6,133 bases of DNA from JBFMAP01 sp964632135 (GTDB taxonomy: Archaea; Micrarchaeota; Micrarchaeia; Burarchaeales; JBFMAP01): assembly GCA_964632135.1 (NCBI GenBank), contig CAZWEI010000060.1, forward strand, positions 1 through 6,133, read 5' to 3'. Shown here one piece after another: positions 1 through 5,560 of the stretch (position 1 is its first letter; each line of letters begins with the position of its first letter). The notes beneath the pieces are model-generated. The model was not told the origin of the DNA and did no database searches. It was given only the letters and a program-made list of their open reading frames with translations. The translations under genes were made by a program, and so were the position numbers.

Positions 1-1306
1 AATCCTGGTATCCGCGCAAATCGAGCAGGCCGTGCCCTGAGAAGTTGAACGCGATCGTCTTCTCCTCGCCTGTTTTCTTGCATGCGAGCGCCTCGTCAAT
101 TGTGGCTTTTATCGCGTGGCTCGTCTCTGGCGCGGGAACGATTCCCTCAGTTTTCGCGAACACGTATGCGGCGTCGAAAACCTCCTTCTGCTCGTATGCG
201 CGCGCCCTTATTATTTTCTCGTGCGCGAGCAGGCTCACAATCGGCGACATCCCGTGATAGCGGAGGCCGCCCGCGTGAATCTCTGAAGGGATGAACTTGT
301 GCCCGAGCGTGTACATCTTCACGAGCGGCGCGAGCTCAGCAGTATCGCCGAAATCGTACTCGTATTTTCCCTCGGTGACAGAGGGCGCGGCAGTCGGCTC
401 GACAGCGATGAAATCAATGTCCATTTTCTTCTTCAGTTTCTCGCGCACGTATGGAAGCGTGAATCCTCCGAAGTTGCTTCCTCCGCCGATGCACCCAATC
501 ATAATGTCAGGCGTCTCGTCAATCTTATTGAACTGCGCCATAACCTCCTGCCCGATTACGGTTTGGTGCATGAGCACGTGGTTCAGCACGCTCCCGAGCG
601 AGTATTTCGTGTTCTTCCCGCGCATGGCGGACTCCACAGCCTCGCTGATTGCAACGCCCAAACTTCCAGGGTGCTTTGGATTCTCCTTTAAAATCGCCTT
701 TCCGCTCTCGGTTTGCGTGCTCGGAGAAGGGTAGACGGTCGCGCCGTACATTCCCATTATCGTTTTCCTGAACGGCTTCTGCTCGTAACTCACGCGCACC
801 ATGAACACAGTGCAGTCCATTCCGAACATCATGCACGCATAGGAAAGCGCAGTGCCCCACTGGCCCGCGCCAGTCTCAGTGGTTAATTTCTCAACTCCTT
901 CTTTTTTCGCGTAATACGCCTGCGCGATTGCGGTGTTGGGCTTGTGCGAGCCGCAGGGATTCAAATCCTCGCGCTTGAAATAGATTTTCGCAGGAGTGTT
1001 TAGGTACTGCTCGAGACGGCGCGCGCGGTAGAGCGGCGTCGGCCTTCCCAATCTTAAGTATGCCTCCACCACCTCTTCCGGAATGTCTATGTAATTCTGC
1101 GGAGACATCTCCTGCATCACGACCTCTTTCGAGAAAAGCGCCATCAGCATCTTCGGGTCAATAGGCTCGCGCGTCTTCGGGTCGAGCGGCGGGTCCAGCG
1201 CGCGCGGCAGGTCGGGAAGTATGTTGTACCATTTCCTCGGCATCTCATCCTGAGTAAGCAGTACTTTCGTCCCATTCTCAATTTCCGCATTTTTCGTATT
1301 TTTCAT
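1..1306 (-). CDS. trpB2: Tryptophan synthase beta chain, TrpB2 type (3' end cut by window)
   Basis: PLP-dependent cytosolic enzyme of the TrpB2 family, which joins indole to serine or, in several characterised TrpB2 enzymes, O-phosphoserine to make tryptophan. 435 codons lie in the window. The N-terminal block with RKWYN (residues 24-28) and the LGRPTPLYRARRLE stretch (86-99) are typical of TrpB2 rather than classical TrpB1. The PLP lysine is K122 in CGSHKPNT, the catalytic glutamate is E145 in TETGAGQWG, the phosphate-binding glycine loop GGGSN is 274-278, and a C-terminal SGHG is 423-426. Only the last few residues appear to be missing. The ATG at 1306 follows the Shine-Dalgarno GAGGTGGT at 1311-1318. 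It is divergent from a TrpY-like regulator, which probably controls it. The segment KREDLN (111-116) looks more like TrpB1. Family call is secure; the actual substrate is inferred. Confidence 0.95.
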   Translation of the reverse strand, partial: MKNTKNAEIENGTKVLLTQDEMPRKWYNILPDLPRALDPPLDPKTREPIDPKMLMALFSKEVVMQEMSPQNYIDIPEEVVEAYLRLGRPTPLYRARRLEQYLNTPAKIYFKREDLNPCGSHKPNTAIAQAYYAKKEGVEKLTTETGAGQWGTALSYACMMFGMDCTVFMVRVSYEQKPFRKTIMGMYGATVYPSPSTQTESGKAILKENPKHPGSLGVAISEAVESAMRGKNTKYSLGSVLNHVLMHQTVIGQEVMAQFNKIDETPDIMIGCIGGGSNFGGFTLPYVREKLKKKMDIDFIAVEPTAAPSVTEGKYEYDFGDTAELAPLVKMYTLGHKFIPSEIHAGGLRYHGMSPIVSLLAHEKIIRARAYEQKEVFDAAYVFAKTEGIVPAPETSHAIKATIDEALACKKTGEEKTIAFNFSGHGLLDLRGYQD

Positions 1307-1407
1307 TCTAACCACCTCGTAGATTTACAAACAGAAACAGGATTACGGAATCAGCTCGCGCTCGCAAAACCTCAGAACATCCAAAGTGAACCCCTTTCCT
1401 TCACCTT

Positions 1408-1460
1408 TGTCAATTTTAGCACCTCTGCCCATATTTCAGCATTTCTGTATATTTTAGCAC
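1408..1460 (-). promoter_or_regulatory. Candidate trpB2 promoter and long leader
   Basis: Read on the minus strand, GTGCTAAAATATACA (1460 to 1446) contains the best TATA-like element upstream of trpB2. Initiation about 26 bases downstream would give a leader of roughly 115 bases. A second AT-rich element, GCTAAAATTG (about 1420 to 1411), would give a start near 1388. I cannot choose between them. The TATA candidate overlaps a TGTATA hexamer, so a repressor bound there could block TBP. Confidence 0.4.
1413..1460 (-). repeat. Three tandem RTGCTRAAAT elements
   Basis: On the minus strand GTGCTAAAAT occurs at 1460-1451 and again, identically, at 1422-1413. A variant, ATGCTGAAAT, lies between them at 1442-1433. 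The spacings are 18 and 20 bases, close to two helical turns, so the copies would face the same side of the helix. The array lies in the divergent trpB2/regulator control region. Its role as an operator or activator site is inferred; it may partly reflect repeated TATA-like sequence. Confidence 0.5.
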
Positions 1461-1499
1461 AGTAGTAATATTTAAATCTTTTGTGTATAAAAATATACA
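1446..1499. promoter_or_regulatory. Probable TrpY operator: three TGTATA boxes
   Basis: TGTATA occurs at 1446-1451 and 1484-1489 on the plus strand and at 1494-1499 on the minus strand. The last two form a perfect 6-base inverted repeat with an AAAA spacer (1484-1499). The palindrome lies between the regulator's TATA box and its Shine-Dalgarno, directly beside the predicted start site. The upstream copy overlaps the candidate trpB2 TATA box. From what is known of Methanothermobacter, TrpY binds TGTACA-like TRP boxes, so one-base variants here fit an autoregulated operator. Binding itself is inferred. Confidence 0.55.
1469..1478 (+). promoter_or_regulatory. TATA box of the TrpY-like regulator gene
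   Basis: TATTTAAATC is an archaeal TATA-type element. Its centre is about 27 bases from roughly position 1501, which would start the transcript just ahead of the Shine-Dalgarno GGTGATT (1504-1510) and give a leader of about 14 bases before the ATG at 1515. The AT-rich palindrome at 1484-1499 could also resemble a TATA box, but initiation from it would remove the Shine-Dalgarno. Confidence 0.55.
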
Positions 1500-1514
1500 T
1501 CAAGGTGATTCCTA

Positions 1515-2012
1515 ATGAAACAAATACTCGGGCAGTTCGCGGGCTATCCGGCGCGCAGGGGCGTGGTCGAGGTCCTCCTAAGGTATGGTCTTCGCGTTAC
1601 GCGCGACGGAAAAATCTACTGCGCCGAGATTGAACTCCCTCCTGCGAAGATTGCGCGCGCGCTCGGCGTTGACCGCCGTGTCGTTATTGAAACCGCGCGC
1701 TCCATCGCCGACGACGCGGAACTGCTGGAGGTTTTCTCAGGCCTGCGGCCGACCGCGTTCATAGGAAACGGCGCGAGCAGGCTGGGCTTTGATGTTATTC
1801 AAATAGAGGCGAACTCGCACGCGCCTGGAATCGTTGCCGCAGTCTCGAAAATAATCGCGAACGCGGGCATCTCAATACGCCAGATTGTCGCCGACGACCC
1901 TGACATCTACCCCACCCCGCGCCTCACGGTAATCACCGAGAAAAAAATACCCGGGGAAGTCGTGGTGAAACTGAGGAAAGTGAAGGATATAAAACGAATA
2001 TCTATCGGCTAG
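1515..2012 (+). CDS. trpY: TrpY-like transcriptional regulator with ACT domain
   Basis: 165-residue protein of the archaeal 'regulator of amino acid metabolism, ACT domain' kind (COG2150), which includes TrpY. A helix-turn-helix fits residues 42-61 (PPAKIARALGVDRRVVIETA). An ACT domain fills about 92-164, with the ligand-loop signature NSHAPG at 100-105 where an amino acid usually binds. The family's ADDPD...PRLTVITE stretch lies at 127-142. TrpY proteins repress trp genes in response to tryptophan; this role is inferred from architecture and from divergence with trpB2. The ATG is chosen because a very good Shine-Dalgarno, GGTGATT, lies at 1504-1510. TGTATA boxes upstream suggest autoregulation. 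Another amino-acid ligand is possible, since ACT specificity cannot be read from the sequence. Confidence 0.85.
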   Translation: MKQILGQFAGYPARRGVVEVLLRYGLRVTRDGKIYCAEIELPPAKIARALGVDRRVVIETARSIADDAELLEVFSGLRPTAFIGNGASRLGFDVIQIEANSHAPGIVAAVSKIIANAGISIRQIVADDPDIYPTPRLTVITEKKIPGEVVVKLRKVKDIKRISIG

Positions 2013-2026
2013 CAGACCGAAACGCG

Positions 2027-2034
2027 TATATATG
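2027..2034 (+). promoter_or_regulatory. TATA box for the gene at 2057 (leaderless)
   Basis: TATATATG is centred about 27 bases before the ATG at 2057, the spacing that places transcription start at or next to the start codon. No Shine-Dalgarno precedes the ATG, which agrees with a leaderless mRNA and makes this gene independent of the regulator upstream. The region is a run of TATA-like sequence, so the exact box is uncertain. Confidence 0.55.
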
Positions 2035-2056
2035 ATATAATCTATAACTATACAGT

Positions 2057-3031
2057 ATGTTAAAGCATGAAAAACCAATAAAACACAAGAAAAATGACGA
2101 AACATTATTACAAAAATTTAGACAAAACCTTGCACTTCGCACCACAAGTCTTTTTCTTGAAGGAGTTTTTCTCGTCACGGCACCAGCGGTTTCAAAGATT
2201 GCGCGCGCACAGACTGGGAGCGTAGACAAGCGCGTGATGGAAAACGGCGAGAAAAGGAACGTGAATGCGCTTGGATTTGTCGAGGGAGTAGCAACTCGTA
2301 CAGAGGTCATGGGCTTTATAACTAAAAATTATCTAAACGTTGTTATGGACTCAGTCGCGCTAATTGGCGAACAAAAAAATAAGGAAAACCTACTTTTTGT
2401 GTGCGCCGAGCATCTGCCAAACATCTTCGTTTTCGTTGGCGATACGTTGTGCATGGTATCCGATCTGCAAGCATCAAGTGATGATGTCAACAAAAATCTC
2501 CATAATCAAAAGAATACGCCCGTGGTCGACCCAAAAAATATAGCTACAAAACTTTTCGTCATGCCTGAAGGAGTAAAAGACGAAAACAATCCATCAATAG
2601 TTTTTGCTTGTGCTGCCGAAAACTCCCCAATATTAAAAGTCCTTTTCATGCCTTTCAAGCGCAATTCAAACGATAAGCTTGTGCCGTCCGGATTCTTAAA
2701 CGGAACCTGCGTAAGTACAGAGGAGATATCCGAAAATGAGGGCGGATACAAAAACCTTAGACTTTCTATAACATCTAATTTTGTTTTTATATACGGAGAA
2801 AAAGAGAATGGCTCCGCATGGGATAATTTGTATGTCTATAACCTCGCCAATTACATTCTTTATAAGGCAGATGCTAAAGAATTTATAAAAGGTTATATAG
2901 CTGAGATTGTTAATATACGAGGTTCGCCCGAGGCTGCAACCTCGCTCATACTAGACCTCAAGATACCCGAAGATAAATTACCCTCTCGGTACCGATTAGT
3001 ACCAACTGATCAATCAGCGACTTCAAAATGA
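2057..3031 (+). CDS. Unrecognised protein, possibly exported
   Basis: 324 residues; I recognise no family. The first 26 residues are rich in lysine and arginine, followed by a hydrophobic stretch at about 31-46 (SLFLEGVFLVTAPAV) and ARA-Q at 49-52. Together these resemble a signal peptide with a long n-region, although E35 weakens the hydrophobic core. The rest looks like a folded alpha/beta or beta-rich domain with four cysteines (116, 132, 185, 218), an even number that would suit disulfides, and two sequons (N215-GT, N251-GS). The start is supported by a TATA box at the leaderless spacing. The DNA is visibly AT-richer than its neighbours (22 of 60 G+C at 2341-2400 against 35 of 60 in the regulator at 1681-1740), suggesting an accessory or transferred gene. 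It ends 2 bases from the convergent gene downstream. A real gene, function unknown. Confidence 0.8.
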   Translation: MLKHEKPIKHKKNDETLLQKFRQNLALRTTSLFLEGVFLVTAPAVSKIARAQTGSVDKRVMENGEKRNVNALGFVEGVATRTEVMGFITKNYLNVVMDSVALIGEQKNKENLLFVCAEHLPNIFVFVGDTLCMVSDLQASSDDVNKNLHNQKNTPVVDPKNIATKLFVMPEGVKDENNPSIVFACAAENSPILKVLFMPFKRNSNDKLVPSGFLNGTCVSTEEISENEGGYKNLRLSITSNFVFIYGEKENGSAWDNLYVYNLANYILYKADAKEFIKGYIAEIVNIRGSPEAATSLILDLKIPEDKLPSRYRLVPTDQSATSK

Positions 3032-3033
3032 TT

Positions 3034-3990
3034 TCAAGCAATGCCCAGTATCGCGCTAATCCTTTCATTTACCGCAGCAACAACCGCGTTCTTTTTGAGT
3101 TCACCTTCACCTACATAATTTGCGCAATTCTCCGGCTTTGCAACATGCATCAAAACCTCTGCCGCGAGCATCGTTTTCGCATTCTCGCTGAGCGCGGTGT
3201 TTAAGTTTTTGATTTGTTCTGCAATTGCGTTCGTTACTAACTGAACCAATTCGTTGCTCTCGCGCTCAATTTCTTTCTCCTTTTCCTCCTCGCGCGCCTT
3301 CATTTCTGCGATATTTGCGCTTTCCTCCTTCTCATCCTCGCTCTTTTTAATTACGCTTGAAACCGAAAACATCGCAAGTTCCATAACATTACTGCGTGTC
3401 AGCTCGTTCATTCTTATCGCAGCAAGCGTCTGCTCGCGCATCCTTTCGGCGCGAACCTCGCGCAGGGATTCATAGTACAGTTCGGGTGCAACGCGTCTGA
3501 ATATATCCGACATGACATGCGGATGCGCGATTGTAAAATCCTTAAGAAAAGCCAGCATTTCGTTCTCGTTTTTAAGTGTCTTGACCCGCTCCCTAAATTC
3601 GAGGTCTTTCAAACTCAGTTTCTCTTCCGGCATCCTTTCAAGCCAGTCCTCTGCTCTGGCGGTTGCTTCGTTCGTAGTTCTTTTGACCTCGTCCAGTTTT
3701 CCCCTGCCGGCCGCGGACACCAACCTGTCCAACATTCTAGACGTAGCCAGCTCCTCCAAATGTATCTCTTCCGCTTTCTCGAGCACGTCATGTTCGTCCT
3801 TGAACATCTGGCCTGCCACCGAAGCCTCTTTTGACGCGTGCAAATGTTTCAAACTCTTCGGCGGCTCCTTCACCACGGTCATTATTCCCGTTTCCTCTAC
3901 TCCGAGCGCCTTAATCTCGCGCGCAAGCTCGGCTTTGAATTCGGCGACGACCGGTTTCTTCCCCTCGACCGCGCCCCGCTCCTCGACCAT
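3034..3990 (-). CDS. Unrecognised helical, highly charged protein
   Basis: 318 residues, cytosolic by appearance (no signal peptide or membrane segment), and not a family I recognise. It is dominated by charged amphipathic helices. Glu/Lys/Arg runs occur at about 61-145, and a very acidic-basic stretch at 215-247 (KKSEDEKEESA, then REEEKEKEIERE) is a likely coiled coil. Less charged helical segments occur at 147-212 (AFLKDFTIAHPHVMSDIFRRVAPELYYESL and following) and 248-285. There is a single cysteine (289). The composition suits a scaffold or oligomerising protein, but that is inference. The ATG at 3990 lies 33 bases from a TATA box at 4019-4029; the upstream ATG at about 4000 is out of frame. 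G+C is intermediate (31 of 60 at 3241-3300). It lies downstream of another unrecognised minus-strand gene but has its own promoter. Confidence 0.8.
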   Translation of the reverse strand: MVEERGAVEGKKPVVAEFKAELAREIKALGVEETGIMTVVKEPPKSLKHLHASKEASVAGQMFKDEHDVLEKAEEIHLEELATSRMLDRLVSAAGRGKLDEVKRTTNEATARAEDWLERMPEEKLSLKDLEFRERVKTLKNENEMLAFLKDFTIAHPHVMSDIFRRVAPELYYESLREVRAERMREQTLAAIRMNELTRSNVMELAMFSVSSVIKKSEDEKEESANIAEMKAREEEKEKEIERESNELVQLVTNAIAEQIKNLNTALSENAKTMLAAEVLMHVAKPENCANYVGEGELKKNAVVAAVNERISAILGIA

Positions 3991-4018
3991 AAAACCCCAT
4001 AATATACTCTCGCGCGCT

Positions 4019-4029
4019 GTATAAATAGG
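4019..4029 (-). promoter_or_regulatory. TATA box for the gene starting at 3990
   Basis: On the minus strand the sequence is CCTATTTATAC, a BRE-like CC followed by a TATA element, centred about 33 bases before the ATG. Initiation would fall some 6-9 bases ahead of the start codon, leaving no room for a Shine-Dalgarno. It lies in the 57-base gap after the upstream minus-strand gene, so the two genes need not be one operon. Confidence 0.55.
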
Positions 4030-4047
4030 TTGCGCTTGTGGCGAGAA

Positions 4048-4827
4048 TCAGAGGTTACTCGCGTGGATTTGAAACTTGTCGTGCAGACCAATTAGAACGT
4101 CTTTCATAAACCCGGCGTATTTATCCACCGTCTCATGAAAAGCAGGATTCTTCACGTCTAATATTTTGTAGGTAAACGAGAAGTTTGCTATGACTTTTGA
4201 TTTAAATGAAGCGTCGCCAACATCCTCAGAGAGCTCAGGTTCTAACTCTCGTACTAAATTTCTGATTTCTTCGGAGGGGTAGTCTCTTTTTATTGATGGA
4301 GGGGGCAGAAATTCAACAGTTATAATTTCTACAGATGGATGAAAATGGATTTCTCCGTCCATATATTTGATTCTTCTCATCATAGATGGAATGTATACTA
4401 CTAAATCATGCCTTCCTCCAACGCTTTCGAGATATCTGCTTAACTCATCCTTGCGTATGTCGTCTGGCATAAGGAAACCGATATTACTGGCACCGTCCAC
4501 CGAAGCCATCACGTTGCCGTCATGGAGATTGAACAAAAGAGGTCCATATTTAGCTATTAGTAATTGTTCATATTTTCGGACTTGCGGCTTGAATACGTTC
4601 TTCATTTTTTTATCAAATTCCCCCGGTGTTACTCCTTTTAAAACTGCCTTTTTCTTTTTACGAAGAACCCTTATATGGTCGGTCAGCGGGTACATCTTGT
4701 ACTCCAAGATAGGAATTCTGCTGATTATACTTGGGTCGCTAGCCAATTTCTCTTTCACGCCCATCGCTATTAGTTCTGTCGACCTGTGCTCGCCCCACAA
4801 AATGGCGGGCGGTCGTTGTTTTTGCAT
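4048..4827 (-). CDS. Unrecognised protein; weak hint of an aspartoacylase-like zinc fold
   Basis: 259 residues, no signal peptide or membrane segment. I do not recognise the family. An opening strand and helix (ILWGEHRSTELIAMGVKEKL, 9-28), a FNLHDGN motif (99-105) and EIITVEF (167-173) recall the order of landmarks in aspartoacylase/succinylglutamate desuccinylase proteins: a first His/Glu pair, a later His in a DLH-like strand, then a catalytic Glu. H14 to H102 is 88 residues and H102 to E172 is 70, near the spacing in that family. However, the first motif here is HxxxE, not HxxE, so this is only a hint. A basic segment, RVLRKKKK, lies at 53-60. The gene is AT-rich (24 of 60 G+C at 4381-4440). 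The start is supported by a TATA box at leaderless distance, and it diverges from nth. Confidence 0.75.
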   Translation of the reverse strand: MQKQRPPAILWGEHRSTELIAMGVKEKLASDPSIISRIPILEYKMYPLTDHIRVLRKKKKAVLKGVTPGEFDKKMKNVFKPQVRKYEQLLIAKYGPLLFNLHDGNVMASVDGASNIGFLMPDDIRKDELSRYLESVGGRHDLVVYIPSMMRRIKYMDGEIHFHPSVEIITVEFLPPPSIKRDYPSEEIRNLVRELEPELSEDVGDASFKSKVIANFSFTYKILDVKNPAFHETVDKYAGFMKDVLIGLHDKFQIHASNL

Positions 4828-4834
4828 GGTTATA

Positions 4835-4843
4835 TTTTATAAG
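4835..4843 (+). promoter_or_regulatory. TATA box for nth (leaderless)
   Basis: TTTTATAAG is centred about 27 bases before the nth ATG at 4866, placing initiation at the start codon. There is no Shine-Dalgarno in the gap, consistent with a leaderless message. The box lies within the start region of the opposite gene. Confidence 0.55.
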
Positions 4844-4849
4844 AACTTT

Positions 4850-4859
4850 TATTTATACC
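4850..4859 (-). promoter_or_regulatory. TATA box for the gene starting at 4827 (leaderless)
   Basis: On the minus strand GGTATAAATA is a near-ideal TATA element with G residues upstream. Its centre is about 27 bases from the ATG at 4827, so the mRNA should begin at the start codon. It interleaves with the nth promoter on the other strand. Confidence 0.6.
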
Positions 4860-4865
4860 CGTACC

Positions 4866-5558
4866 ATGAGCGTCCATACACGAAACCTGAAAATAAAAAT
4901 CAAAAAGCTCCTCGCCCTTCTCGAGCGCGAGTATGGCCGGCCGAGCGTGAAAAAGCGAAATCCTCTCGACGTGCTCGTGCAGACCATCCTCTCGCAGAAC
5001 AACAACGACGCGAACACTGCGCGCGCATACGCGAGTCTGAGGAAAAAATTTCACAGTTGGGACGAGGTGCTCGCGGCTGATGAGCGCGAAATTGCGAAAG
5101 CCATCAGCGTGGGCGGGCTCTCGAACGTGAAATCTAGAAGAATAATGCGCGCGCTTGGCGAGATAAAAAAGCGGGTTGGGGAGTTGAGTTTGGAGTCTCT
5201 GGAAAAGATGCCGCAGAAGGAAGCCGAGAAGTTTTTGGTTTCGCTGCATGGGGTTGGACCGAAGACGGCCGCGTGCGTGCTCTGTTTCGGGTTCGGGAAG
5301 CCCGCGCTTCCAGTGGATACGCACGTCCATCGCGTGGCGAGGAGGCTGGGTTTGGTTGGCGAGGGGACGAGCGCGGCAAAGGCGCAGGAAATTCTCGAGA
5401 ATTTGGTGGAGGCGCGCGACAAAATCTCCTTTCACATAAACATAATCAACCACGGGAGGAAAATCTGCACAGCGCGAAATCCAAAATGCGAGAGATGTGT
5501 TCTTTTGAAATTATGCTCGTTCATACGCGCGCGTTCTAGGAAAAACCGAATAGTTTAA
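4866..5558 (+). CDS. nth: Endonuclease III (DNA glycosylase/AP lyase)
   Basis: 230 residues. Removes oxidised pyrimidines from DNA and cuts the resulting abasic site by beta-elimination, starting base excision repair. The helix-hairpin-helix is LHGVGPKTA (127-135) with the catalytic Schiff-base lysine K133. The catalytic aspartate is D151 in PVDTHVHR. The C-terminal [4Fe-4S] motif is complete with exact C-X6-C-X2-C-X5-C spacing: C201, C208, C211, C217. The N-terminal ILSQNNND (41-48) matches the family's LSxQ-type segment. K133 and the overall layout favour endonuclease III over MutY, which lacks that lysine. The length is slightly above the E. coli enzyme (211), mainly through a longer N-terminus and a basic tail (RARSRKNR). 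The ATG at 4866 is supported by a TATA box 27 bases upstream. G+C-rich (37 of 60 at 4921-4980), like trpB2 and the regulator. Confidence 0.95.
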   Translation: MSVHTRNLKIKIKKLLALLEREYGRPSVKKRNPLDVLVQTILSQNNNDANTARAYASLRKKFHSWDEVLAADEREIAKAISVGGLSNVKSRRIMRALGEIKKRVGELSLESLEKMPQKEAEKFLVSLHGVGPKTAACVLCFGFGKPALPVDTHVHRVARRLGLVGEGTSAAKAQEILENLVEARDKISFHINIINHGRKICTARNPKCERCVLLKLCSFIRARSRKNRIV

Positions 5559-5560
5559 AA
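5553..5560 (+). promoter_or_regulatory. TATA box upstream of the surface-protein leader
   Basis: TTTAAAAA overlaps the nth stop codon and is centred about 28 bases before an ATG at 5585, so transcription probably starts at or near 5585. The surface-protein gene then has a leader of about 135 bases. A second element, TTAATATA at 5568-5575, would start transcription near 5599 and exclude that ATG. Confidence 0.45.

Noticed and set aside
291..734. Long plus-strand open frames across the trpB2 region
   Set aside because: Antisense to a clear TrpB2 coding sequence with conserved motifs; the G+C-rich codon pattern leaves opposite frames open.
1416..1442. 8-codon minus-strand ORF (MLKYGQRC) as a trp attenuation leader peptide
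   Set aside because: It contains no tryptophan codons and no Shine-Dalgarno, and it overlaps the tandem repeats; there is no following terminator hairpin.
2004..2019. Short hairpin TCGG...CCGA at the end of the regulator gene
   Set aside because: Only a 4-base stem with an 8-base loop and no T-run, so it is not a credible terminator.
3512..4024. Plus-strand serine-rich open frames opposite the charged protein gene
   Set aside because: Serine/phenylalanine-rich translation is the expected antisense of Glu/Lys-rich codons; no promoter or ribosome site.
4367..5080. Plus-strand 237-codon open frame spanning the divergent promoter region
   Set aside because: It is antisense to the minus-strand gene, crosses the promoters, and overlaps nth in another frame. 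No start signal or recognisable motif.
4830..5453. Minus-strand 207-codon open frame opposite nth
   Set aside because: Shadow of nth, whose catalytic and iron-sulfur residues are all intact on the plus strand.
4866..5558. MutY (adenine glycosylase) as the identity of the iron-sulfur glycosylase
   Set aside because: The HhH carries the lysine of bifunctional endonuclease III (K133), and the protein lacks MutY's C-terminal domain.
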